Origin: JABDMH01 sp965223165
GTDB lineage: Bacteria > Bacteroidota > Bacteroidia > Chitinophagales > Saprospiraceae
Reading direction: 5' to 3'
Assembly (NCBI GenBank): GCA_965223165.1
Contig: CBDCVQ010000014.1
Coordinates: 434,001-498,000, forward strand
DNA: 64,000 bases
In this document: piece by piece, positions 8,680-17,140 of the stretch
Layout of the letters: every line of letters begins with the position of its first letter
How positions within the stretch are numbered: position 1 is the stretch's first letter
Position numbers and translations under genes: made by a program
The notes under the pieces: model-generated
The model's input: the letters and a program-made list of their open reading frames with translations, nothing else
Database searches by the model: none
What the model was told of the DNA's origin: nothing

Positions 8680-8935
8680 ATAGGGGGTGGCCACAAAGGC
8701 ACCAGGGCACAAAGTTTTTTTGGGGGTTGCCACAAAGGCACTAGGGCACTAAGTTTTTTTTGGGGGTCGCCACGAAGGCACTAGGACACTGAGGGGGTTG
8801 TAGGGATGCCACAAAGGCACTAGGGCACTAAGGGGGTTGTAGGGTTGCCATAAAGGCACTAGGGCACTAAGTTTTTTTGGGGTCGCCACAGAGGCACTAG
8901 GGCACAAGGTGGGTTTTTGTTGAGGTGGCCAGTAA
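8680..8935. repeat. Tandem array of about 39-bp units (GCCACAAAGGCACTAGGGCAC)
   Basis: Six degenerate copies of a unit built on GCCACAAAGGCACTAGGG start near 8690, 8729, 8769, 8808, 8846 and 8885, separated by T- or G-rich spacers, with a partial copy at about 8928. The word is the reverse complement of the core of the 9131-9610 array. Similar low-complexity words are common between genes in Bacteroidota. No coding potential. Confidence 0.85.
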
Positions 8936-8958
8936 GCCACTAACATTACCGGTGCAGG

Positions 8959-8976
8959 AAGCCCCCTTTAGAGGGG
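8959..8976. other. GCCCCC/GGGGGC hairpin between repeat blocks
   Basis: An inverted repeat GCCCCC-tttaga-GGGGGC lies in the unrepeated spacer (8936-9130) between the two repeat arrays. It has no T tract on either strand, so it is not a convincing terminator. The rest of the spacer shows no gene. Confidence 0.4.
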
Positions 8977-9130
8977 GCAGTAACCGTCAAACACCTGCCG
9001 ACATTGATGGTCATCTCCAATTTTGCTACGGTCCTGGGCAATGACCGTACTCCCTCCATGATCACCAGCACGAATCTCTTGATAGCTAGACCTGCCCTAG
9101 TACCCCTGATAACTACATTTGCACCACTAG

Positions 9131-9614
9131 CCAACATAAAACCTAGTGCCTTCGTGCCCTAGTGGCCCCTGATAACTAGCCCCGTACAACTAGCCAACAT
9201 AAAACCTAGTGCCTTCGTGCCCTAGTGGCCCCTGATAACTAGCCCCGTACCGCTAGCCAACATAAAACCTAGTGCCTTCGTGCCCTAGTGGCCCCTGATA
9301 ACTAGCCCCGTACCGCTGGCCAACATAAAACCTAGTGCCTTCGTGCCCTAGTGCCCCTGATAACTAGCCCCGTACCACTAGCCAACATAAAACCTAGTGC
9401 CTTCGTGCCCTGGTGGCCCCTGATAACTAGCCCCAGTCCCACTAGCCAATAAAAAACCTAGTGCCTTCGTGCCCTGGTGGCCCCTGATAACTAGCCCCGT
9501 ACCACTAGCCAATAAAAAACCTAGTGCCTTCGTGCCCTCGTGGCCCCTGATAACTAGCCCCGTCACTAGCCAACAAAAAACCTAGCGCCTTCGTGCCTTC
9601 GTGGCCCACCTCTA
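9131..9614. repeat. Eight tandem 61-64-bp repeats
   Basis: Copies begin with CCAACATAAAACCTAGTGCC or close variants at 9131, 9194, 9257, 9320, 9382, 9446, 9509 and 9570. Each holds GTGCCTTCGTGCCCTAGTGG followed by CCCTGATAACTAGCC. The spacing varies from 61 to 64, and there are no unique spacers, so it is not a CRISPR array. The core is the inverse of the 8680-8935 units, making two opposed blocks. Confidence 0.9.
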
Positions 9615-9682
9615 AGCATGGAACAAAATTTCATACTTTCACTAGTGGTCGTCTGGATGGCCACCGTACCTAGCTCACCGCA

Positions 9683-11065
9683 ATGTTTTCAGCTAGCACA
9701 TATATAGAAAGGAGAGCGTCACTGAAAAAACAACTGGGTCACGGACTCATTCTATTGCTCGGCAATGAGGAGTCTCCGATGAATTACGCCGATAACACCT
9801 ATCACTTCAGGCAGGACAGTACCTTTCTTTATTACTTTGGCATTCAGCGTCCCGGGTTGGCTGCGCTCATGGATGTGGAAGAGGATCTTGATACTATCTA
9901 CGGCGATGAATACACGGTCGAAGACGCCGTCTGGATGGGACCGCAACTCGCCCTCGCAGAGCAAGCGAAGCGATGCGGCGTCTCCACCGTAGCCTCTCCC
10001 TCCGCGCTTGTCGCCACCTTGAAGCAAGCCCGAGATGGAAAGCGGCAAATTCACTTTCTGCCCCCTTATCGTCCCGCCAATAAAATCCGACTGCAGCAAT
10101 TGCTAGATCTCTCGCATCGCGAAATCGCCACGCCATCTTCGCTTGACTTGGTGAAGGCCGTGATCCGTCAACGCGAAATCAAGACGGAGGAAGAAATAGC
10201 TCAGATTGACCGCGCGGTGGACGTATCCGTGGACATGCACCTGGCTGCCTTGCGCTGTGCCAGACCGGGTATCACGGAGGCAGTCGTTGCCGCTGAGATA
10301 CATAAGACGGCCCTTGCCGCCGGAGGTAACCTGTCCTTTCCCATTATTGCCACCGTCAATGGCCAAACGCTGCACAACCACTATCATGGTAACACGCTGA
10401 AAGATGGTGATCTCCTGCTCGTCGATGCGGGTTTTGAAAATCCACTCTGCTACTCCGGTGATTTATCCAGCACTTTTCCAGTAAGCAGGAAATTTACGGC
10501 AGCGCAAAAAGACATTTACCAGGTGACCCTGGATGCACATCAGGCAGCGATCGACGCACTGGGATTGGCCGTGCCCTTCAGGGCTGCACATACCGCCGCC
10601 TGCCGCACCATCTTTGATGGATTAAAATCGATGGGATTTACGAAGGGGAATACGGAGGACGCACTGGAGGCTGGGGCCCATGCTCTGTTCTTCCCTTGCG
10701 GCACTGGCCACATGATGGGCTTGGATGCCCATGATATGGAGGATTTGGGCGAAGTGTGGGTCGGCCACGACGGTCAGCCGAAGAGCACGCAGTTTGGATT
10801 AAAATCTCTGCGCCTGGCCAAACCCCTGCAAGCAGGACATGTCTTTACCATCGAACCCGGCATCTATTTTATCCCGGAGCTGATTGACCTCTGGCGATCC
10901 CAAGGAAAATTTAACGAATTCATCGACTGGGACAAAGTGGACCGCTACCGTGATTTTGGCGGGATTAGAAATGAGGAGAACTTCGTCATGACGGAAAATG
11001 GGGCAAAATTATTGGGTAAGAAAAAGCCAAAAACAGTGGCTGAATTAGTGGCTGTGTGGGCCTAG
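9683..11065 (+). CDS. pepP: Xaa-Pro aminopeptidase, M24 family
   Basis: A 460-residue cytosolic metallopeptidase that removes N-terminal residues preceding proline. The N-terminal creatinase-like domain (about 1-165) begins with ERRASLKKQLG and contains NTYHFRQDSTFLYYFG, typical of aminopeptidase P. The C-terminal pita-bread domain carries the five metal ligands: D in LLVDAGFENP (about residue 250), D in YSGDLSSTFPVS, H in GTGHMMGLDAHD (about 342), E in FTIEPGIYF (about 391) and E in RNEENFVMTENG. There is no signal peptide. Its stop codon lies at the edge of a dispersed palindromic repeat (11063-11116). Length and motifs are normal for the family. Confidence 0.93.
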   Translation: MFSASTYIERRASLKKQLGHGLILLLGNEESPMNYADNTYHFRQDSTFLYYFGIQRPGLAALMDVEEDLDTIYGDEYTVEDAVWMGPQLALAEQAKRCGVSTVASPSALVATLKQARDGKRQIHFLPPYRPANKIRLQQLLDLSHREIATPSSLDLVKAVIRQREIKTEEEIAQIDRAVDVSVDMHLAALRCARPGITEAVVAAEIHKTALAAGGNLSFPIIATVNGQTLHNHYHGNTLKDGDLLLVDAGFENPLCYSGDLSSTFPVSRKFTAAQKDIYQVTLDAHQAAIDALGLAVPFRAAHTAACRTIFDGLKSMGFTKGNTEDALEAGAHALFFPCGTGHMMGLDAHDMEDLGEVWVGHDGQPKSTQFGLKSLRLAKPLQAGHVFTIEPGIYFIPELIDLWRSQGKFNEFIDWDKVDRYRDFGGIRNEENFVMTENGAKLLGKKKPKTVAELVAVWA

Positions 11066-11116
11066 TAAAGCTTCGCATTAAATCTTGCTGTCAATTCTAA
11101 TGCGACGATCTACTGG
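11063..11116. repeat. Solo palindromic repeat (MITE-end family)
   Basis: TAGTAAAGCTTCGCATTAAA followed by an inverted second arm ending in TAATGCGACGATCTACT. The same word family forms the terminal inverted repeats of the element at 36829-37059 and the palindrome at 56391-56446. It supplies the stop codon of the aminopeptidase gene. Confidence 0.75.
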
Positions 11117-11286
11117 TTTCAAAAGAAGCATTCCATCAACCTGACAAAAGGAGCATCCTCGATGTATTATTTTACCTGCAGACAAGACTTAGTCTCCCAT
11201 CCATTTGAGATTCACAACAATATTGGATATCATCGAAGACCGATGGCCGACCGCTAAAACTTTGTCAACAAAAAACGTAACTACCT

Positions 11287-12204
11287 ATGGATCGCAGAGC
11301 TTTTGTAAAAACAAGTCTAGCCACCTCCGCGGCGCTGGGAGCATCAGTCTCATCCCATGCATCGACCGCTGAGACCCACGAAGCCAACCCATTCAAGCTG
11401 AAATACGCACCTCACCTCGGGATGTTTAAGCATTCTGCCGGAGAAGACCCGATCGATCAAATCAATTTCATGGCCGATCAGGGATTTTCTGCCTTCGAGG
11501 ATAACAGCCTCTCCAATCGAGATGTATCACTTCAGAAGAGGATTGGGGAGACCCTGGTCGATCGCCAGATGGAAATGGGTGTCTTCGTTGGAAACTGGAA
11601 GGTGAGAAGAGGTGACGGTCTGGCAAAGGGAGATCCAGAAGTCAGACAAGCCTTTGTGGAAGAAATGAAGTCGTCCGTTGAAGTCGCCAAACGGGTAAAC
11701 GCCACTTGGATGACGATCGTTTTGGGCAATCGTCACCACCGACTCGAGCCGGATTATCAAACTGCCCATATTGTAGAAACGCTTAAGCAAGCATCGGCAG
11801 TCCTAGAGCCTCATGGCCTCGTGATGGTGATCGAGCCGCTAAACCATTTGCACAATCATCCCGATGTATTTCTGAGCAAGGTGCCTCATGCCTATCTGAT
11901 TTGCAAGGCAGTCAACAGCCCATCCTGCAAGATCCTGTTTGATCTGTACCATCAGCAGATCACCGAAGGAAACATTATTCAAAACATCGACTATGCCTAC
12001 TCGGAAACCGGATATTTTCAGATTGGTGATGTGCCAGGAAGGAAGGAACCAACGACCGGTGAGATGAACTACCGAAATATCTTCAAGCATATTCACAGTA
12101 AAGGCTATAGCGGAATACTAGGCATGGAGCACGGCAATTTCTATCCGGATAAGGAAGGAGAAGCCAAACTCATCGCGGCTTATCGGCAGGTAGACGACTT
12201 TTAA
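11287..12204 (+). CDS. Hydroxypyruvate isomerase-like TIM-barrel protein, exported
   Basis: A 305-residue xylose-isomerase-like TIM-barrel protein (AP endonuclease 2 superfamily). The leader DRRAFVKTSLATSAALGAS has a twin-arginine motif, so it is exported folded, which suits a metal-bearing isomerase. VIEPLNHLHNHPDVFLS, KILFDLYHQQ, YFQIGDVPGRKEP and GMEHGNFYPDKEGE match the metal and substrate loops of hydroxypyruvate isomerase (Glu, Asp/His, His, Glu pattern). Periplasmic versions are common in polysaccharide and sugar-lactone loci, where they may isomerise or epimerise keto sugars; the actual substrate is unknown. It heads a run of four plus-strand genes separated by 14-75 bases. Confidence 0.82.
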   Translation: MDRRAFVKTSLATSAALGASVSSHASTAETHEANPFKLKYAPHLGMFKHSAGEDPIDQINFMADQGFSAFEDNSLSNRDVSLQKRIGETLVDRQMEMGVFVGNWKVRRGDGLAKGDPEVRQAFVEEMKSSVEVAKRVNATWMTIVLGNRHHRLEPDYQTAHIVETLKQASAVLEPHGLVMVIEPLNHLHNHPDVFLSKVPHAYLICKAVNSPSCKILFDLYHQQITEGNIIQNIDYAYSETGYFQIGDVPGRKEPTTGEMNYRNIFKHIHSKGYSGILGMEHGNFYPDKEGEAKLIAAYRQVDDF

Positions 12205-12249
12205 TGACGTCGATGGCCGATACAATCCCTTCCACGTAATTTTTCGCGA

Positions 12250-13665
12250 ATGAAGATATTTCAGGCATTATTTCTCCTATGTGTTTTGCCCTTGCTCCTG
12301 ATCCATTGTTACAGGGGCGAAAGCAAGCAGAAGCCTAATATCATCGTGGTATTTATCGACGATATGGGTTGGACAGATTTTTCCTGTTTTGGGAACACCG
12401 ATGCCCAAACCCCTCACATCGACCGTTTGGCTTCAGAGGGCATTTGCTTCGAACAATTTTATGTCAACGCTCCCATATGCTCCCCCTCGCGGATTGCGAT
12501 TTCCACTGGACAGTACCCTCAGCGCTACTTGATCTCGTCTTATTTGGCACATCGAGCGCAAAATGAAAAACGAGGGATGGTCCATTGGCTGGACCCGGCT
12601 GCGCCAATGCTGGCCCGGAGCCTGCAGGAAATCGATTATGCCACCGGCCACTTTGGCAAGTGGCACATGGGAGGGCAACGAGATGTCGCAGACGCTCCGG
12701 CCATTACTGAATATGGTTTTGATGCATCACTGACCAATTTTGAAGGTATGGGCGCCAAATTGCTGCCGCTCACCAAAGATGAAACCGGGCAGGTGCGGAG
12801 AATTTGGGAGAAGGCCGAAATCCTGGGTGAACCCGTCACCTGGATGCAGCGGTCCAAAATAACCAGTGGCTTTATCCATGCGGCCATCCCATTTATGAAG
12901 AAGGCACGAGAAGCCGATCGACCCTTTTATGTAAACCTCTGGCCGGACGATGTGCACAGCCCCTTCTGGCCACCCTATGAAGCATATGGCCTGGCCAAAG
13001 CAGCCGGCAAGAGAGGACTATATCTCGCTGTCCTAGAAGCCATGGACGCCCAGTTTGGTCAACTTTTCGACTACATCCAATCGGATGAAGACCTTCGAAA
13101 TAATACGCTCATTCTTGTCTGCTCGGACAATGGACCCGAACTGGGAGCTGGTCGATCGGGACATCTCAAAGGATTCAAAACCCATCTCTATGAAGGAGGC
13201 ATCCGGTCATCGTTGGTGGTGTGGGGTCCTGGCTATATCCAAAAAGATAAGCAGGGCACACGAAATGCCGAATCTGTCTTCTCCGCGATCGATCTAGTTC
13301 CCTCCCTCTTGCAATTGGCAGGGGTCGAATCGACGGGAGATGAAGACTACGACGGTGAAGATGTGCTGAAAACCCTTTTAGGAGCGTCTACTGCTTCTCG
13401 ACAAGCTCCCCTCTTTTACAATCGACCCCCCGACCGAAAAAATTACTATGGATTTGAAAACTTGCCAGATCTTGCCATGCGTGAAGGGAAATGGAAACTT
13501 CTGTGCGACTATGATGGTAGCCGCCCGGAGCTTTACGATATTACTACTGACCCGGGAGAGGCCAGCAATCTAACAGAAGCAAAAAGCGAAATCGTCGACC
13601 ACATGGTGTCACAAGTCGTGGACTGGTGGCAAACCTTACCCAAACTGAGCGCATCAGAAAATTAA
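12250..13665 (+). CDS. Sulfatase
   Basis: A complete 471-residue type I sulfatase. The leader MKIFQALFLLCVLPLLLIHC may end at a lipidated Cys, but the residues before Cys (LIH) are a poor lipobox. PNIIVVFIDDMGWTDFS gives the first metal-binding acids, and CSPSR at about residues 77-81 is the formylglycine site. FGKWHMGGQ and VCSDNGPELG complete the active site. It differs clearly from the sulfatase at the left edge, so the two probably desulfate different positions or glycans. Second gene in the 11.3-16.9 kb run, 45 bases after the isomerase-like gene and ahead of the M1 peptidase. Confidence 0.94.
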   Translation: MKIFQALFLLCVLPLLLIHCYRGESKQKPNIIVVFIDDMGWTDFSCFGNTDAQTPHIDRLASEGICFEQFYVNAPICSPSRIAISTGQYPQRYLISSYLAHRAQNEKRGMVHWLDPAAPMLARSLQEIDYATGHFGKWHMGGQRDVADAPAITEYGFDASLTNFEGMGAKLLPLTKDETGQVRRIWEKAEILGEPVTWMQRSKITSGFIHAAIPFMKKAREADRPFYVNLWPDDVHSPFWPPYEAYGLAKAAGKRGLYLAVLEAMDAQFGQLFDYIQSDEDLRNNTLILVCSDNGPELGAGRSGHLKGFKTHLYEGGIRSSLVVWGPGYIQKDKQGTRNAESVFSAIDLVPSLLQLAGVESTGDEDYDGEDVLKTLLGASTASRQAPLFYNRPPDRKNYYGFENLPDLAMREGKWKLLCDYDGSRPELYDITTDPGEASNLTEAKSEIVDHMVSQVVDWWQTLPKLSASEN

Positions 13666-13736
13666 TCAGGTAAAAGAGAATGCAAATGGACGGTCAGATT
13701 TCCATGCCCCGCTGCTCTCCGAAGGGTCCCACCGCG

Positions 13737-15380
13737 ATGCAGTCACTTTTGCTGCTCCTACTGCTTGTATGCACCAGGTATGGCTATGGCTTAACCGACC
13801 CTTACCCAAAGAATCCCGACATCGATGCGCTTCACTATCGGTTTGAGTTTGAACTATCGGACGAAAGCGACGAGATTCGGGCTAAAGCCACCATCGATGT
13901 ACGCTTTCTGGCTGCAGACATTGAAAGCCTCCGGCTCGACCTGATCAATACATCTGCGGCTTTGGAAAATAAGGGTATGACCGTACAATCGGTGGTCTTG
14001 GACGGGGAGACAGCCACCTATCAGCACCGTGAGAATGTCCTGCGTATTATGCTCCCATCGCCTTCGGTGCCAGGACAGCGACATCAAGTGGCAATTCGCT
14101 ACCGCGGCATACCTGCCACCGGATTGATTATCGCTGATAACAAATATGGCGACCGGACCTTTTTTAGCGACAACTGGCCCAACAAGGCGAGAAACTGGCT
14201 GCCGACGATCGATCATCCCTACGACAAGGCTACCTGCGAGTTTATTGTGACGGCACCCAACCATTATCAGGTCGTTTCCAATGGACTCTTAATCGAAGAA
14301 ACAGATGTAGCGGATGGAAAAAGACTAACCCATTGGAAGCAGTCGGTTCCCATCGCGACTTGGCTATATGTCTTGGGAGTGGCGCGCTTTGCCGTCCAGC
14401 ATGTGGATGATTTTGAAGGTAAAGCCATTCAAACCTGGGTCTATTATCAAGACCGCGATGCCGGCTTTTATGATTTTGCCGAGCCGACCAAAAAAGCGCT
14501 TGAATTTTTCAGTAATTATGTGGGCCCCTTTTCCTACGAAAAACTGGCCAACATCCAGAGCAATAGCGTCGGTGGTGGCATGGAAGCCGCTTCGGCCATT
14601 CTCTATGGGGACCGGTCGGTCACGGGGCAGCGCAACGTGCGATGGCGAAACATTGTCGTGCACGAAATTGCGCATCAATGGTTTGGCAATTCCGTCACCG
14701 AATATGATTGGGATGACGTGTGGCTCAGCGAAGGATTTGCGACCTATTTTACGCTGCTGTTTATTGAATATGCCTATGGCCGCGGCGAATTTCTCCACGG
14801 CCTCCAATCCAGCAAAAAAAGGGTCGACGCCTTCCATGCGCAAAACCCGGATTATCGTATCGTGCATGACAACCTACAAGACATGCGCAAGGTCACCAGT
14901 TCGCACACGTATCAAAAAGGGAGTTGGATTTTGCACATGCTGCGAGGGGTGGTGGGCACCGATAATTTTTGGCAGGGCATCCAAGCGTATTACCGCAAAT
15001 ATCAAAACGCCAGTGCCACCACGGCCGATTTTCGGCTGGAGATGGAAGAGGCTTCGGGCATGGACCTCTCCGTTTTCTTTGATCAATGGTTGTACAAGCC
15101 AGGCGCTCTAAAGGTGGGCGGTCATTGGAAATTTGATCCGGGAACAAAGCAAGTGCAGGTGACCCTCGATCAGCTCCAAGGGGACGGCAGCCTTTTTCAA
15201 ATGCCGATCCAACTGGGCATCTATATCGAAGATCAAGAACGGCCTCAGCTCGAGGTTCTCCAGGTGGACCAATTATCAAATAAATTTACGTTCCAGGTAG
15301 AGGCAGCACCGCAACGTCTGGTGCTGGATCCTAACACCTGGGTGCTCATGGATGTCGAGCATTTTGAAAGAAAGGAATAG
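13737..15380 (+). CDS. M1-family metallopeptidase
   Basis: Zinc peptidase of the aminopeptidase N group, secreted. An upstream ATG at 13680 exists, but ATG 13737 gives the clean signal peptide MQSLLLLLLLVCTRYGYG, so I use that start. The beta-sandwich N-terminal domain is followed by HEIAHQWFGNS (HExxH) at about residue 309 of the shortened protein and the third ligand in WLSEGFATYF. The substrate-binding motif usually written GAMEN is GGGMEAAS here: the Glu is kept and the Asn is lost. At about 548 residues it is shorter than aminopeptidase N and lacks the large C-terminal helical domain. Members like this may act on peptides released outside the cell. Confidence 0.9.
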   Translation: MQSLLLLLLLVCTRYGYGLTDPYPKNPDIDALHYRFEFELSDESDEIRAKATIDVRFLAADIESLRLDLINTSAALENKGMTVQSVVLDGETATYQHRENVLRIMLPSPSVPGQRHQVAIRYRGIPATGLIIADNKYGDRTFFSDNWPNKARNWLPTIDHPYDKATCEFIVTAPNHYQVVSNGLLIEETDVADGKRLTHWKQSVPIATWLYVLGVARFAVQHVDDFEGKAIQTWVYYQDRDAGFYDFAEPTKKALEFFSNYVGPFSYEKLANIQSNSVGGGMEAASAILYGDRSVTGQRNVRWRNIVVHEIAHQWFGNSVTEYDWDDVWLSEGFATYFTLLFIEYAYGRGEFLHGLQSSKKRVDAFHAQNPDYRIVHDNLQDMRKVTSSHTYQKGSWILHMLRGVVGTDNFWQGIQAYYRKYQNASATTADFRLEMEEASGMDLSVFFDQWLYKPGALKVGGHWKFDPGTKQVQVTLDQLQGDGSLFQMPIQLGIYIEDQERPQLEVLQVDQLSNKFTFQVEAAPQRLVLDPNTWVLMDVEHFERKE

Positions 15381-15409
15381 TTTCATACATCAATAAAATA
15401 ACCGAGATC

Positions 15410-16861
15410 ATGACCAGCGCTTTTCGACCCTATCTACTAGTCGCCTTTATTCTTGCCGGGGCCTTGGAGGCCCTAGCGGAAATCCGCCTGCCGGCGATCA
15501 TTTCTTCACACATGGTGCTTCAGCGCAACACGACCGTCACGATCTGGGGTTGGGCCGATGCCGGCGAAAGCCTCACCATCGATGCCTCGTGGTTAGACAA
15601 CTCCCTTAACGCCGAGGCCGACTCGGAGGGCAATTGGCTTGTGAAGCTACAAACCACCGATAGCAGAGACGCGCAGACCATCCATCTGAAAAGCCCCACG
15701 TCGGACATCCAACTGGAGGATATACTCTTTGGCGAAGTCTGGCTCTGCTCCGGCCAGTCAAATATGTATCAACCCGTGCGGGGCTACAATGGACAGCCGA
15801 CTTTTGGCTCGCAGAAGGCCATCACTACCGCGAATAATAACCAGCTCCGACTGTTTATGGTGGAGCGGCAGGCGGCCACGGAGCCGTCCTCAAAAATCGA
15901 GGGATTTCGGGCGTGGGAGGCAGCCCATCCGGGCAATGTGAGCGGGTTCAGTGCGGTAGCTTATTTCTTCGGTCAGCAATTGCAAGAAATCCTGGACGTG
16001 CCCGTGGGCATGATCCACACCTCTTGGGGAGGCAGTCTCGTGGAGGCCTGGATCAGTGAAGAAGCACTCCGACCCCTGGCAGAGATAGACCTTTCTGAAG
16101 TTGATCTCAATCGGGGCAACCGCTTTCCTACCGTGCTTTACAATGCGATGATCCACCCCTTAATCCCCTATGCGATCAAAGGAGCGCTTTGGTACCAAGG
16201 CGAGTCCAATCGGATGCAGCCGCAAAAGTACACGCAGCTATTCCCCGCAATGGTTGAAGACTGGCGGACTCGTTGGGGCATCGGCGAATTTCCCTTTTAC
16301 TATGCCCAAATCGCTCCCTTCCTCTACGGCAACAATGAGGTCTATGACACACCGGCCAACTCCGCCTTCATCCGCGAAGCCCAGCTGCAATGCCTGGACC
16401 TTATTCCAAACTCTGGCATCGCCATCGCGATGGACATCGGGGAGCCCGACTATATCCACCCACCCAAAAAGAAAGAGGTGGCTGACCGACTACTATACAA
16501 TGCCCTTCACCAGACCTACGGACTGGAGGCCATTGACTATGCCGGTCCGGTATTCGACTCGCTGGCCGTCACCGATCAGGGGGTCGTCCTTTATTTCAAA
16601 AACGCCGAGACTGGGCTCTACGCACACGGCGGCAACCTCGAAGGATTTGACGTCGCCGGTGCTGATAAAGTATTCTATCCCGCCACCGCTAAGATCGTAG
16701 GCGGCAGTAGGGTCCTGGTGCAAAGCAACAAAGTATCCACCCCCCTCGCCGTACGCTACGCCTGGCGCAACTGGATCCGTGGGACGTTATACGACACGAA
16801 TCTATTGCCGGCATCCAGTTTTCGGACGGACGACTGGGAGGATGGGCGGTTCAGGGAGTAA
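15410..16861 (+). CDS. Sialate O-acetylesterase (SGNH)
   Basis: Secreted 483-residue SGNH-fold carbohydrate esterase. A signal peptide runs to about residue 23 (ILAGALEALA). The N-terminal IRLPAIISSHMVLQR is the standard opening of sialate O-acetylesterases. CSGQSNM, near residue 114, holds the nucleophilic Ser; WYQGESN is the oxyanion-hole block; DYIHPPKKKEVADRLL carries the catalytic His. It removes acetyl groups from sialic acid or, in polysaccharide loci, from other sugars such as xylan or pectin; which one is not decidable. Last gene of the run with sulfatase and M1 peptidase (29 bases after the peptidase); a 17-bp repeat array begins at its stop codon. Confidence 0.92.
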   Translation: MTSAFRPYLLVAFILAGALEALAEIRLPAIISSHMVLQRNTTVTIWGWADAGESLTIDASWLDNSLNAEADSEGNWLVKLQTTDSRDAQTIHLKSPTSDIQLEDILFGEVWLCSGQSNMYQPVRGYNGQPTFGSQKAITTANNNQLRLFMVERQAATEPSSKIEGFRAWEAAHPGNVSGFSAVAYFFGQQLQEILDVPVGMIHTSWGGSLVEAWISEEALRPLAEIDLSEVDLNRGNRFPTVLYNAMIHPLIPYAIKGALWYQGESNRMQPQKYTQLFPAMVEDWRTRWGIGEFPFYYAQIAPFLYGNNEVYDTPANSAFIREAQLQCLDLIPNSGIAIAMDIGEPDYIHPPKKKEVADRLLYNALHQTYGLEAIDYAGPVFDSLAVTDQGVVLYFKNAETGLYAHGGNLEGFDVAGADKVFYPATAKIVGGSRVLVQSNKVSTPLAVRYAWRNWIRGTLYDTNLLPASSFRTDDWEDGRFRE

Positions 16862-17035
16862 GCTTGAGTTCCGAGTGAGCTTGAGTTTGGAGTGAGCTTG
16901 AGTTCCGAGTGAGCTTGAGTTTGGAGTGAGCTTGAGTTCGGAGTGAGCTTGAGTTCGGAGTGAGCTTGAGTTGGGGGTTTAAGTGACTATAGTGAACTAT
17001 AGTGAACTAGCGTTGCTTGCGAGCTCACGACTGTG
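16861..17035. repeat. Seven tandem 17-bp repeats plus GTGAACTAT tail
   Basis: Units of AGCTTGAGTTCGGAGTG start at 16861, 16878, 16895, 16912, 16929, 16946 and 16963. They are followed by AGTGACTATAGTGAACTAT and GTTGCTTGCGAGCTC. A degenerate copy of the whole arrangement, in the same orientation, lies at 20329-20440, so similar repeats bracket the 17.1-20.3 kb island. Confidence 0.88.
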
Positions 17036-17083
17036 AGCAATTTTCCTTCGTTGCGATTCAGACTGCATTTTACATTATGGGTC

Positions 17084-17110
17084 TGAAGTCCGGAGACTAC
17101 AGAAGACTTC
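17084..17110. repeat. GTCTGAAGTC palindrome, copy 1
   Basis: GTCTGAAGTCCGGAGACTAC with an imperfect second arm. Related palindromes occur at 19966-19984 and 22083-22108. It lies between the 17-bp array and the end of the HEPN-type gene, where it could help to terminate transcription. Confidence 0.5.
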
Positions 17111-17140
17111 ACATAGCAGGGCTGAGATAGCCGGACCATA

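Noticed and set aside
9131..9614. Possible CRISPR array
   Set aside because: Units are contiguous, vary in length from 61 to 64 and lack unique spacers or adjacent cas genes.
11256..11270. Shared 13-base word AAACTTTGTCAAC with 25968-25980 as a common operator
   Set aside because: In 64 kb about this many 13-base matches are expected by chance; no other support.
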